A DNA stretch of 64,000 bases from Gammaproteobacteria bacterium. GTDB lineage: Bacteria > Pseudomonadota > Gammaproteobacteria > Eutrophobiales > Eutrophobiaceae. The DNA is taken from positions 1-64,000 of the forward strand of contig JAPOQU010000090.1 of assembly GCA_026710545.1 (NCBI GenBank), given 5' to 3'. The first letter of the stretch is position 1. Each line of letters starts with the position of its first letter. Shown here piece by piece: positions 30,501-39,966 of this stretch. Both the position numbers and the translations under genes were made by a program. A model generated the notes under the pieces. The model did not search any database. It had not been told where the DNA came from and worked only from the letters and a program-made list of their open reading frames with translations.

Positions 30501-33500
30501 AAAGTGATGCATTGCGCGATCATAATCATTTGTATCTATTTTCCCTTCTTTATGGAGCAAAACGCAGAGATCTGCTATCGTGATAATTAAATCATCATGC
30601 AAACTTGTGTCTGCGCGCTGTTCCATTAGCGAACCCGCTTTATAGATTGGTAGAACACAAACGACCTTACCTCTGGCATCCCTGGCCAATTGTAAAAGTA
30701 CAGCCAGTTCAGGCCCGACTTCACTTGTAATATTTGGAGATGGTTTGGACTGAAGTTCGGCGACACACAGTTGACTTCGATTCAAGAGTTTTTGCACCTG
30801 TTTGGCTGCTTCAATACGGGAAGGCTGATGAAAACGCGCTTGTCCCTTTTCTTGAAACAACATCTCCATGACATTGGGTGAAAACTTGACATGGTGAAAC
30901 GTTTTCAGTGCGGTTTCCAACAGGTTCAGCTTGGCAAGGACCATAATGGAAGTGATATCTAGTCCGATTATCCAATTGTCATGCAGTTCAACCGGTGTGC
31001 GAGCGCAAGCAATCAGCGGCAAAACTATTTTGCGCTGAATATCCGATGTTAGGCTATTCTGAGTAGAGACTTGAAAGATGAGCCGCGCCAATGACATGTT
31101 GAATTTGTTGACCGCTACACTGGTCGGCAACTCTCCACTAGACCATTTTTTCTCTATCTCATCCAGGTGAACTTGGCGTTCTGGTATCAAATCAGTGACA
31201 AATTCCTTTATGTCTACTCGCCGCAGTGGACCGTGATCGTCTGAGGAATGCTCAGCAGCCCGATTGAGCCAGTCCGGATTGGCTTCATTCTCGTGCCCAA
31301 GTTGGAAATGCAGCCAATATGCAGATGCCAGGACATGCGGGTCATTGTGTGCTTTTTTTGCTGCCAGCTCTGCTAGTTCCAAAGCGCGTTGCGGTGTTTT
31401 ATCTAGTTGGCCGGCAAGTGTCGCCAGGCTCATTAAAAATTCGGGTTCCGATATATCTCGTTGCGCCCACGCCCGTTCGATGATTGTCACGATGTGCTCC
31501 CAATCACCGGAGCAGATCGCGATATTGATGTCGATATTGTGATCAGCCTGCAAGCCTCTGGTGTTCAGGAGTGTATCGTTGACTTGTTTTGCCTCATGAT
31601 ACTGGCCAACATGAAACAATGTGAATGCCTTTATTTCCTTCAAGTCATCGCTTTGCTCCACGATGTCGTTATTACACTTTATAAACTCAAGAGTCGCCTC
31701 ATGGTCGAAAGAAGATTGGTCACCCAAACACCAGATAACATTAAGCGCATTGTCCTCGTTTCGGACGCGCTCAAACAGGTCACAAGCATATGGCAGTAGT
31801 GCTGAACGGTCACCCAATCCTTTTATATAGGAAACCAGACTTTGTAAGGCGGGAAGACTTTTTTCCTCACGGTAAAGCTTTTCAAGATCCTGACGAGTGT
31901 CTTTTCCTTCACGTCGACTGATGATTGCGAACAGGTACCTTGAATGAATTTCACCGATTTCGACAGTATGCTTTTCGACCAGCGCACGCGCCTTCTCACT
32001 CTGATTGCCTTCTACCAGTGCTGCGACCTGCATGGCCACCAAAAAAGGCACCGGCATTATCTTTCTCAAGCGAGTTTGATGCTGTTCAAGATAGATGACC
32101 CTATCACTTGGCGTCATTACTTGTTCATTTATAAGACATTCCGCGTTAAGTTCAGGGTCGGCGAGTCCTCCGCATTCTTTTCTTTGTTCCAGATATTGTT
32201 TTAACGGCTTGTTGTCGTATGGGATATTGAAGACATGGGCAAAGTCAATGACATCAACTGCTATTGAATTTCCCGTTTCCACGAGTTGACGAATTTCTTT
32301 GCGAGCCGCATTCAGTTTCGCCCTGTTTGGGATCATTAACCGAAGCCATAGCTTCCAATTACTGATGAACTTTGTGAACTGCTCATCATCTTGAACTACG
32401 GGATGCTGATTGAAGTATTCAAAGCACTCCGTAGCGCGCGTATGAAATGTCTCCTTATCTGCCCCCTGACCAGGGGTAATGCCTGTATAGAGCGGCAGAC
32501 CTTCCAGTACCATCCCACGAAAACCATCAGGTAGTAGCATTGCTGCATTAATTTGTCCTTCAATCAAGGCAAGTGCGGGCATTTTCGGCCAATGTTTATC
32601 AAGGGTAACAAGCCGCGTGGATGCGTCCTCCCATTTTCCTAGTTTGGCCATAATCTTGGCCCAATTGAACCATCCAATAGGTGTAAAAAAATCGGGGGCA
32701 TCTTGTTTCTCTTGTTGTTTGAACCAGTTTAGTGCTTTGCTTTCACCTTTTAATCGGGCCAGCAAGGAAAAGAGGGTGGCTCTGGAATCGGGGTCATCTT
32801 GATCACGAAGAATACGAAGTGCCTTATTGTTGTCGTCGACGGCCTCTGCGATCAGGGCATCGACGATGGCCAAGTTTATATCGGGATAAGCCTTATGTGC
32901 TCTAGTCAACACTCCTCGGATATCCTTTGCCAAATCGAGGGTTTCTTCATCAATGGCGCATAACCGGGCGGTCCAATAGTCGATCTTAACTTTAAGGGAA
33001 TCAGATATTGTGGAAAGATTATTGTTATTGCTACTTACGCGCTGTCGCAATGTCTGAATATCTTCTATCGTCTTCCTATGGCTAAACACCCGGAACGAGA
33101 GAATGTTAGATAATGCTTGTTCCATATTGCCATCAAGAATTTGTTGAACATGTGGGTCTGGTGCAAGTTGTCGGCTGATTTGGACACCAATCATCCCGAC
33201 AACATCACCTCCGAGTGTGTAGGCGAGCAGGATATTGACCGCCCGCTCAAGGTTTTCAAGATCAGCATTGGCTGCCCTAGCTGCGAGATCGGTATAGTCT
33301 AAAATATCGGTGTTTACATTGAATTCAATCTTTCCTTGACATGCTATGTTGATGCTGTCTTGCGAATAACTACCTTGTTTTCGCGTCAAATTGTAAAATA
33401 CAATCTTGGAGTATTTTCTATGCAGATTATGTTGTATGACCTTTACTAAGGTAGACTTTATTTTCCTTATCGTCTTATCAGACGTTACCTGGATAGCTAC

Positions 33501-33725
33501 TTTGGCCTCGTCGTCTGCAAGGTCTATCCCTGGGAAGTTTTTTTTCTCATCTATATTTAGATTTCTCAGGCTCCTGAAGCCATATAGCACTTTAAAGAGG
33601 TCACAAAAGACATCTTCACATATTGAATTGATGTCAAAGTGCCCTGCTTTTACCGACATTTCTACTTCAGAGGTTAATACAGCCAATTCCCGCCGAAAAT
33701 AATTGATTAATATCTGCTGGTTCAC
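27510..33725 (-). CDS. 2071-aa SMEK-domain protein with long helical-repeat region and internal PIN-like domain
   Basis: N-terminal 'LRNLNIDEKKNFPGIDLADDEAKVAIQVTSDKTIRKIKSTL' (SMEK-type); long TPR/HEAT-like middle; 'KTFYIDRSALSYLQDVDMLQLISTAGLDIQVHPDVLEEQYELLEAG...GNDAYDALCFDDRFYNK' PIN-like acidic pattern; no P-loop seen. Confidence 0.82.
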   Translation of the reverse strand: MNQQILINYFRRELAVLTSEVEMSVKAGHFDINSICEDVFCDLFKVLYGFRSLRNLNIDEKKNFPGIDLADDEAKVAIQVTSDKTIRKIKSTLVKVIQHNLHRKYSKIVFYNLTRKQGSYSQDSINIACQGKIEFNVNTDILDYTDLAARAANADLENLERAVNILLAYTLGGDVVGMIGVQISRQLAPDPHVQQILDGNMEQALSNILSFRVFSHRKTIEDIQTLRQRVSSNNNNLSTISDSLKVKIDYWTARLCAIDEETLDLAKDIRGVLTRAHKAYPDINLAIVDALIAEAVDDNNKALRILRDQDDPDSRATLFSLLARLKGESKALNWFKQQEKQDAPDFFTPIGWFNWAKIMAKLGKWEDASTRLVTLDKHWPKMPALALIEGQINAAMLLPDGFRGMVLEGLPLYTGITPGQGADKETFHTRATECFEYFNQHPVVQDDEQFTKFISNWKLWLRLMIPNRAKLNAARKEIRQLVETGNSIAVDVIDFAHVFNIPYDNKPLKQYLEQRKECGGLADPELNAECLINEQVMTPSDRVIYLEQHQTRLRKIMPVPFLVAMQVAALVEGNQSEKARALVEKHTVEIGEIHSRYLFAIISRREGKDTRQDLEKLYREEKSLPALQSLVSYIKGLGDRSALLPYACDLFERVRNEDNALNVIWCLGDQSSFDHEATLEFIKCNNDIVEQSDDLKEIKAFTLFHVGQYHEAKQVNDTLLNTRGLQADHNIDINIAICSGDWEHIVTIIERAWAQRDISEPEFLMSLATLAGQLDKTPQRALELAELAAKKAHNDPHVLASAYWLHFQLGHENEANPDWLNRAAEHSSDDHGPLRRVDIKEFVTDLIPERQVHLDEIEKKWSSGELPTSVAVNKFNMSLARLIFQVSTQNSLTSDIQRKIVLPLIACARTPVELHDNWIIGLDITSIMVLAKLNLLETALKTFHHVKFSPNVMEMLFQEKGQARFHQPSRIEAAKQVQKLLNRSQLCVAELQSKPSPNITSEVGPELAVLLQLARDARGKVVCVLPIYKAGSLMEQRADTSLHDDLIITIADLCVLLHKEGKIDTNDYDRAMHHFNRMGQTERTNLPPSVLNKTFYIDRSALSYLQDVDMLQLISTAGLDIQVHPDVLEEQYELLEAGDTGEQLINKIEDIRRILRDAVASGSASFLPRSGGLLEQARNNDTQLESIRHLSAGNDAYDALCFDDRFYNKFPALTRPSGKTVPIVCMLDVLRYLLKRKHISVAEHWGFRHILRHGGFTFIPLDPEELIHWLKGSSVDNGQLREGVELRLIRQAHERFNASYLATAAEAQALSQQTQISHGHVIPRLWQDLELSPEQAATGSGWVWRYLLMMSVLNRKHYAADGLSNSVRDTIALYLVRLIGPLTEITVERRAHYTEWLERYVLQPLRAANADIIKMALTLGQEAISKLDHDMQQGYGSLFLEQLPEVERNLLMTSIPDFAERCGFKLDYLLTIGSDIQLEGNALFKAAKDVFATNKEIPLQDETGKLVSVGIAEDRTIFVKWTHNKDEEHFQQVTVPELTLLSPDPETRLAVLDNIIDRLGPTSMDCRDILKDIEFRTANNQELSSIFKEAGNGVTALQSRLVQKISRGLNFNAEDVVPQSIAYFERFVGPAPDAQAPEIYFKKVLIPYRKKLLSRDLAGGLDICCLGTLSDELSPGQWVCEIDNDTLWSALSVCHAKSNPFSLLGALDIALYRQDDPRFRGFAEEAVTQLLDKDFGQQNGTNLYRLLQVTANFILNRVHLLENGHKYPGYWKRIGVWMQTGLVVRTMAESGGTGDIDGFQKWTQECMFLDGFYAEFVNAWKENAPILPGSSQAVRDEIFGRLIALKSRHEKERRQLSGLENLNHILGQYRKEGISSIVSTSENILGHQPLSEPLPQELSQILEKALTDNVKHFLETLVVYSQFYVLGTTELENARESVKKLAGDIEGGDEKEILMCLQLVAIVAATSRDTALADHVLNQLINITPAISKDELLTILLIMLRTSGAFETQHAWFDWLENGLTVIATRLSNSEDDLLQELLPLIEPFDSVFPAETWFHLRASSIASANTYNFT

Positions 33726-34107
33726 TTTACTAACCTATTAATTAATACAATCGTCAGATTCGATATGGAAAAGAGGGCCCCCAAATAATCAAAACCTGTA
33801 TTCACAGCAATTAATCTTGTCAATCTGCAATGGTGCTCTTGTTATTGTGGCGGATGATTAGTTGAGGTTTAATCCATCAGTCCTGTTATTTTGGGAAGGC
33901 GTCAGAACGCTGCAGGTGCATCAGAATTTTAAGCTTTTCCAGGTAGGATGTCATGCTTATCTTCGGAACACGTCGGATGTTGAAACTGAAAAACAACACC
34001 TGCCGCAGGCTGTCCAGGCTGCTGCACTTGACAGTTCAGGTCTATGTGGTTTAATCGTGTTTCGCAATTTATTTTAATTCAAACCATGCAAGGAGGCGTT
34101 AAGGACA

Positions 34108-34338
34108 ATGACCGTAGACCCCGAATTATCCCGAGAACTCATCACCCTTCTTTCCAACCGCGATAAGCCGGCATCCGTCAACAAGGTGATTGACCTCATC
34201 CTGTCCGTCTGTCCCGACAGGGATGCGGAGGATTTGGTATTTCATGTTTAGTGTGTCGATGACGCCGGGGGAGTTGTCCCCCATGAGGAAACCGGCCTGC
34301 CGACCACGATTATCAAGGCGGACTGGCTCGCTGTGTGA
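34108..34338 (+). pseudogene. Small hypothetical protein with an in-frame TAG (34249-34251)
   Basis: Same-frame reading MTVDPELSRELITLLSNRDKPASVNKVIDLILSVCPDRDAEDLVFHV*CVDDAGGVVPHEETGLPTTIIKADWLAV*; both halves look protein-like. Confidence 0.5.
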
Positions 34339-34383
34339 TATATCAAATACAGTTGAATAATAAATTTTCTGATTGAAGGCATC

Positions 34384-34926
34384 ATGATGAGTCCTGAAAA
34401 AATCATCCAATCGTTACTGGAAGAGTTCAAAAAACTGGAGCAGACCGAAATAAAACAAACACAATGGAGCCGCGCGGTCCTGACTGCGTTGTGTCGCGTT
34501 GGACGACAATTGGGCTGCTCTGTCTGGGCGTCGTCACAGTTTGTTAATAGGGAGGACAAGGACGGTGGCGAATGGTTATATGACGTTACCTGGCTTAAGT
34601 ACAAAGGTGACTTTCTGAAATTATCGCCGATGGTTGCGGAATGTGAATGGGGCAATATTGGCGCTATTAAAGATGATTTTGAAAAGCTCATCCTTGCGCG
34701 TGCCGCGGTTCGGGTGATGGTGTTCGACGGGATGTACTGTAAGAATGGCGCAGAAGGTATCGTAAACAAGTTCTGCGATTGGGTCGGCGCATACGAAAGC
34801 AGTCAAAAACGGGATACTTACCTGTTGATAGGATATGAGAGAGATGAAAAATACAACTGGTGGTTCCGGTATTTCAACATCCTTGTAGATGACCCTAGTC
34901 AACAGCCCATACTTACAAGGTTATAG
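34384..34926 (+). CDS. Hypothetical protein
   Basis: 180-aa ORF with protein-like composition ('GEWLYDVTWLKY...MVAECEWGN...FEKLILARAAVRVMVFDG'). Confidence 0.7.
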   Translation: MMSPEKIIQSLLEEFKKLEQTEIKQTQWSRAVLTALCRVGRQLGCSVWASSQFVNREDKDGGEWLYDVTWLKYKGDFLKLSPMVAECEWGNIGAIKDDFEKLILARAAVRVMVFDGMYCKNGAEGIVNKFCDWVGAYESSQKRDTYLLIGYERDEKYNWWFRYFNILVDDPSQQPILTRL

Positions 34927-34967
34927 TACCTGCTCGGACAAAATTTAAGCGTTACTCCACTTGGCTG

Positions 34968-35903
34968 CTATATTGGCGATGCGTAATTGATATGCGGATG
35001 TCTTCCTCGTTTTTTTGCAATGCATATCTTTTCAATTACGTCTTTGCGCCAGCACATTCCAAGAGCCGCTCCTTCCTCCTCAGGTCCTATCCTGCCGCTA
35101 TAACAGCCAACAAATTCTATAGCTTTAGAACCAAGAAAAACGTCATCTCGCTCCCAAAATCCTGGATCATCTGGACCCAACCTGCTGTAGGGATCAACGG
35201 TATCCCAAGTACCAAAGTATGAAGCGAAAACCGGTGAACCTGACATTCCTTCCCGGGTTTGAGAATCCAGAAAAAAAGCCGGTAATTTAATCCCACCACT
35301 AAGTCCTCCGAACTGCCGAGGTTTCCCGCCAATTGTAATGTCGTAGTGTGGTTCAGAAGCGATGTAGCCAGATTTCCATAACGGTAGGCCGAACCCTACA
35401 CTAATGGATCGTGGAAACCCAACGATGAACACAGTGCCCCCTGGCTCGACAGGAATACGAGCGCCACTAATACGATTTACCGCATTATGCATAAATTCTG
35501 GGCAAGAAGCGGGTCGCTGCAAGGGTAAGGCAATTACATCACAACGCGAGCTGAGCTCAGGGTGTTCTAACCAGAGGGGTTCATCGTTTTGATAAATGGA
35601 GACATCAAAAGGTACTATTCCAAAAGATCCTTCAGGGGAATCTTCAATGTCATATGAGGATAGTTTGGCTACTAAACGGGTTGGAAAACGCCCGTTCAAA
35701 AGTGGCCTGTTCTCCAAGAAGTGCTTGCCGCTGACGTTGTGCCAATTCGTAATGAGAAACCACTCATCATTAATTTCAAAGAAAAAGGCGCTTCCTGTCG
35801 CTATCATTCCTTGCTCATCATACATTTGCAGTTCGAACGGACACTGGGAATAAGTACTTCGAACTCCTTTTTCAGGCATTTTCGATTTCTCCGCACATAA
35901 CAT
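34968..35903 (-). CDS. Trypsin-like serine protease (S1 family)
   Basis: Plausible triad: 'LITNWHNVSGKH' (His), 'RCDVIALPL' (Asp), 'TREGMSGSPVFA' (Ser). Confidence 0.82.
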   Translation of the reverse strand: MLCAEKSKMPEKGVRSTYSQCPFELQMYDEQGMIATGSAFFFEINDEWFLITNWHNVSGKHFLENRPLLNGRFPTRLVAKLSSYDIEDSPEGSFGIVPFDVSIYQNDEPLWLEHPELSSRCDVIALPLQRPASCPEFMHNAVNRISGARIPVEPGGTVFIVGFPRSISVGFGLPLWKSGYIASEPHYDITIGGKPRQFGGLSGGIKLPAFFLDSQTREGMSGSPVFASYFGTWDTVDPYSRLGPDDPGFWERDDVFLGSKAIEFVGCYSGRIGPEEEGAALGMCWRKDVIEKICIAKKRGRHPHINYASPI

Positions 35904-36228
35904 ACTCAGGGCTAGTTGGCGTATACGTAAATCATTATGATTGACATTGTCCCACGTGATGACAGCGTCTTACGGAATCCGCAGTTAGGTCGCGCCAATG
36001 TCGATGTACGTCATCAAATCAGTTCCTTAAACTCCTGCCATAGGTCGGCTGTGACCGGCAGCCTGGATGAAGACAGAATCACCAGGTACTCATCCGCACT
36101 TTTTTCTGGACAGCAGTCGGGTGCGAATGCGTTTGGCGCTGCTTTCCAATTTTGTACTACGAGCAGTTTACGGGGATAACACCAATTTGAATTGCTGGGC
36201 ACCGAATGGACCAGATGCTGATAGCGGA

Positions 36229-37014
36229 TCAGGCGAACCCCGATTTTGTTGTTGGCCCCTTATTTTTATTTATATTTTTTGCAAGTGCCATTAATTTTTT
36301 ACTCTCTTCATCAAGAACTTCTGCGAGTAGTTTCTCCATAAGTTCATAAGCATTAAGTACATCATCAGCAGACACAGTATTACCGCTGTGGCTTCCAGCA
36401 TTTCCCAGCCATTTTACTGCCATAAATAATTCTTGAATGCCATGATACTTTTTTGGGAGCGAGTTAATGCGTTCATGTAGGCTCAAGTAACTTCGCTTCC
36501 TTTTTTGGATTCGATATTTTTTTATCTTAATATGGTTCAGAAGATTTTCGAGAGCCATACGAATATGATTCGCTGAGGAAGGGCGGTCACAGAAAAATAA
36601 CGAAAATGAATTGTCCAATTCATCTGTAACCTCGTCAGGTAAATTTTTTTGGTAGTCGAATATTTTAAGATGTGGGGAAAAATACTTTGGGTAATACCGA
36701 TCCTCATAGTCGTTGTATGACATTCCCTTATCATCGAAACTCACACATTGATGTGGGGACCCGACTCCTGAGCTTGATACAATCTCTTTGCAAGCCGGAT
36801 TATTGCATTCCAACAAACAGGAATATACATATTCAATCCATTCAGGATACCAATCAACATCAGATCTAAGAGCTCTTGTGGAGGCTCTAGTTTGTTCGTG
36901 GTGAAATGTGCCTGGCTTGATTTTCAGTAACCCCTTTCCGCAGGTTGGGCAATTCCATTTTGTTAATCCTTTCCCTCGAAAGGATAACTTAAATTTTTTT
37001 CTATCTATTCTCAT
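36229..37014 (-). CDS. DUF4145 domain-containing protein with N-terminal zinc ribbon
   Basis: 'WNCPTCGKG' and 'CLLECNNPACKEIV' Cys pairs; 'RPSSANHIRMALENLL...WLGNAGSHSGNTVSADDVLNAYELMEKLL' DUF4145-like. Confidence 0.8.
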   Translation of the reverse strand: MRIDRKKFKLSFRGKGLTKWNCPTCGKGLLKIKPGTFHHEQTRASTRALRSDVDWYPEWIEYVYSCLLECNNPACKEIVSSSGVGSPHQCVSFDDKGMSYNDYEDRYYPKYFSPHLKIFDYQKNLPDEVTDELDNSFSLFFCDRPSSANHIRMALENLLNHIKIKKYRIQKRKRSYLSLHERINSLPKKYHGIQELFMAVKWLGNAGSHSGNTVSADDVLNAYELMEKLLAEVLDEESKKLMALAKNINKNKGPTTKSGFA

Positions 37015-37145
37015 GACGTTATTAAGTAATAGGTATTTTAAGCAGATCGTTACTTGATCACATCAGAGCTAAGCAGCCTGCTCCAGTTGTTACCGATATT
37101 CATCCAGGGTGAGATACGCAACATGATGATAGCCAGTGTGCGTAT

Positions 37146-37213
37146 TTCACGGCAAAGCTGTCACTGATTATACGGCAAAGCTGCCACCCATTTCACGGCA
37201 AAGCTGCCACCCC
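37146..37213. repeat. Three direct repeats 'acggcaaagctgncac' (IS21-type terminal repeats)
   Basis: cacggcaaagctgtcac / tacggcaaagctgccaccc / cacggcaaagctgccaccc spaced about 21-25 bp. Confidence 0.75.
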
Positions 37214-37667
37214 CAGCGAGGTAGATAGCTGGCGCGTTTGACGTGGATAACCACGGGTATCCTGTGTCCTTTTTTCGATTGAAAGGAGAAGACGCAGATG
37301 CCGGTGTCAATACCGGTTGAAAATTCGCCACTTCCATATAAAAGCACAGAAGCATTACTCGCCCCCTGCAGCTGACCGTTGTCGTGGTCTGCCGGGTTTA
37401 CGCATGGGATTCTCCGCGCGCTGCACGGCATTGCCTTTGAGGCTGTCAGGCACCAGGTTGGCATGTACCCTGAGCCGGTAGGAAGCCCTTTGACCTCGAT
37501 GGTGATGGCACGGTGCAGCAATCGGTCCAGCAGTGCTACGGCGACGACGAGCTTGTCCTGGTTCCGGAGCTCGCGGTCTCGTCATTGGAGATGTATTCCA
37601 CCGCATTGCAGATGCTGCCGGCGCTCTTCAACTTGGAGGCGAAGTTGACGATGGCCTGGGGCCGCGT
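37146..37667 (-). pseudogene. Decayed IS21-family element: istB C-terminal remnant plus right-end repeats
   Basis: 'ALLDRLLHRAITIEVKG' and 'YRLRVHANLVPDSLKGNAVQRAENP' in different frames (IstB C-terminus), followed by three 'acggcaaagctg(cc/tc)ac' repeats. Confidence 0.65.
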
Positions 37668-37755
37668 CAACAGGAAATTAAAATGTCCACTTTTCAGGAT
37701 TCTTAAATGTCCCGTGGTGGATAAATAAATGGCTGTCTCAGTCATTATGTGTATC
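37665..37755 (+). repeat. Left copy of an inverted terminal sequence pair (partner about 40608-40698)
   Basis: gtcaacaggaaattaaaatgtccacttttcaggattct is identical to the reverse complement of the 40660-40698 region; weaker similarity continues through an ATGGC(T/A)GTCTC(A/C)GT segment. Confidence 0.85.
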
Positions 37756-38333
37756 AGTTCGTTTCAGCTAACTGTTCCGGTTTCATTACCGGCGCCTGTC
37801 CCAACAACCCGGCCTGCTGGGCGTGCGCCAGGGGCGGCCTGACGTGGATATCGCTGTGTTCCGGTGGGTCGGTCACGGCCGGTTACTCATGCGGGATAAG
37901 TTCTGACCGGTGCCCATGGGCACCGATGGTCGGTTCGGCGGCGCGGCGCATGGATATTGCCATGACATCGCAGCCGATTGCCGCGGGTAGCGGGCGGTTT
38001 GTGCGGGTCTGCTGAAGCATCGGATTCCGGGTGGGTGTATCCGGTTCCGGCTGGAGTATCGGTATCGTTGGACTGTTTGTGTGCTAGCTCGCGGTTATCG
38101 GTGCCCATGGGCACCGGGTGGTGTGCGGCAGGGTCCGGGGGGTGGCGATGGACGGCGGAATGGTACCTGTTGTCAAGGGGGTGTTGCTGTCGTGGCCATG
38201 GCGGTAATTGGTGTTGCGGTTTTTGGGGTCTATCTCTCGGTCTTTGTGTCACACAAAGCCTATCTTGCCTCTTACTATATGAACTAATATAGGAGGATAT
38301 TTTTATTCGGTATACATTATTTTAGAACATGTT

Positions 38334-38804
38334 TCAGTGCAGTGAAACAGGGGTGTTGATGTCGGGTGGGCTGATGATGGAGTTCATAATCAGTTCGTGT
38401 TGTTGATGGTTGTCCAGGCGGGTCTGCCGGTTCATTGCATGGCAGAATGTGTCGGGGCTGATGGTGTCAGTATCGATGAAGTAGCCGGTGAGGATGACGC
38501 TGTCCTTAAGGTGGAGGATGAGCCGGTGGCTGTCATGGGTCTGCTCATAGAGGGTGTTGAACGCTAAGGGGATGGAGTCGACCTGTGTGCGTGGACTATG
38601 TCCGGTGATGAGGGTGTTGTTCAGACTATGGACAAATTCAGTGGCCCTGAGATGATTGCCGAAGACGGCGTTGGTTTCATACCAGGTGTCGCCTACCTGA
38701 AGAGACAGGCGGTATCTGTCTGGTTGTTGCTTGTTGCCGGCGTCGATACCGAAATGGAACGGTATGTCACCGGTCTCCGGGGGTGAGTCGGTGTTATCGG
38801 GCAT
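38334..38804 (-). CDS. Hypothetical protein downstream of radC-like gene
   Basis: 156-aa ORF, co-oriented with and about 40 bp downstream of the radC-like gene. Confidence 0.6.
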   Translation of the reverse strand: MPDNTDSPPETGDIPFHFGIDAGNKQQPDRYRLSLQVGDTWYETNAVFGNHLRATEFVHSLNNTLITGHSPRTQVDSIPLAFNTLYEQTHDSHRLILHLKDSVILTGYFIDTDTISPDTFCHAMNRQTRLDNHQQHELIMNSIISPPDINTPVSLH

Positions 38805-38843
38805 GATGCCTCTGGTGTGAATGGGTGTGTTGAGGACGACGGC

Positions 38844-39515
38844 TTACATCAAGCCCCGTTCGGCCATGGACGTCACCGTCTTGTCCCCGACCACGAGGTG
38901 GTCCAGCACGCGCACGTCCACCAGCGCCAGGGCCTGGGTCAGTTTCAGAGTAATCTGCCGGTCGGCCTGGCTCGGCTCGGCAATGCCGGAAGGGTGGTTG
39001 TGCGAGAAGATGATGGCCGCGGCGTTCAGTTGCAGGCAGCGCTTGACCACCTCGCGCGGGTACACGCTGGCGCCGTCAATGGTGCCGGTGAACAGAATCT
39101 CGTTGCTGATGATGCGGTGGCGGTTGTCCAGGAACAGACAGGCGAACACCTCGTGCTCGAAGCGGCTCAGCCAGGCCCTGACGTAGTGCTTGGTCTTGTC
39201 CGGGTTGCTCAGCACCGGGCGGGCGCGCAGTTCCGCCTCCAGATAGCGCCGGGAAAGCTCCAGGGCCGCTTCGAGTCGCCCTGTTAATGTCTTGCTGAGG
39301 GTCGTGTCCCGGACGTTGTCCAAGAGGCCTCTGATGCCCTGGTATTGGCACAGATGCTCGCGTATCTTGTCGAAGGACCGGGGCGATGCGAAGATACTGA
39401 TAAGTTCGGCATCGCTCAAGCTGTGGGGACCGGCGTGTCTCAGTTTGTCCATCAGTGAGCGCTCGCCGCGCCCGCGCTGTGGACAGGTTGCAGGTTGGAA
39501 CAGGGGATATTGCAT
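38844..39515 (-). CDS. radC: RadC family JAB-domain protein
   Basis: 'ERSLMDKLRHAGPHSLSDAELISIF', 'FACLFLDNRHRIISNEILFTGTIDGASVYPREVVKRCLQLNAAAIIFSHNHPSG'. Confidence 0.93.
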   Translation of the reverse strand: MQYPLFQPATCPQRGRGERSLMDKLRHAGPHSLSDAELISIFASPRSFDKIREHLCQYQGIRGLLDNVRDTTLSKTLTGRLEAALELSRRYLEAELRARPVLSNPDKTKHYVRAWLSRFEHEVFACLFLDNRHRIISNEILFTGTIDGASVYPREVVKRCLQLNAAAIIFSHNHPSGIAEPSQADRQITLKLTQALALVDVRVLDHLVVGDKTVTSMAERGLM

Positions 39516-39966
39516 GGGAGTCTCTACTGTGGTTCAGTGACACCGGTGGTCACGGGCCTCTGCAAGGCGTAGCGACCGCCGGATGGATGAAATGGACTGT
39601 GTTGGCGTGTAATTTATTCATCAGGGAAAAATCACACACACAGCCGGACACTATGCTTTGCGGTGATGAGCGAAACTACAGACCCTCAGGCGTTTTCCGC
39701 AACACCCACTCCACGCCGGTGTTCTGGATGGGACATGACCTGTCAGGCTGTCGGGTGAACCTGGACCGGACGCGGCTCGCCGGTGCGGGGATTGAGGGTT
39801 CGTGCCGGGAGGTCATGCGCGTCGTCACCGTGTGCTCCGAGCATCGGGATGGGATTGATGCGTTGTTGCTTGGGACATTCCTGAACGGCGGGCAGATCCG
39901 GTTACGGGGCGGGGTGTTTGATGACAATCAACTTGGCCGGTCGGACAAAGTAATTGACGTTAGACA

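Noticed and set aside
37146-37213. Possible CRISPR-like short repeat array
   Set aside because: Only three units with very short spacing next to an istB remnant; better explained as IS21 terminal repeats.
37749-38292. Short + and - strand ORFs around the 18-bp palindromes
   Set aside because: Overlapping in several frames, no recognisable domains, composition driven by local GC; not called as genes.
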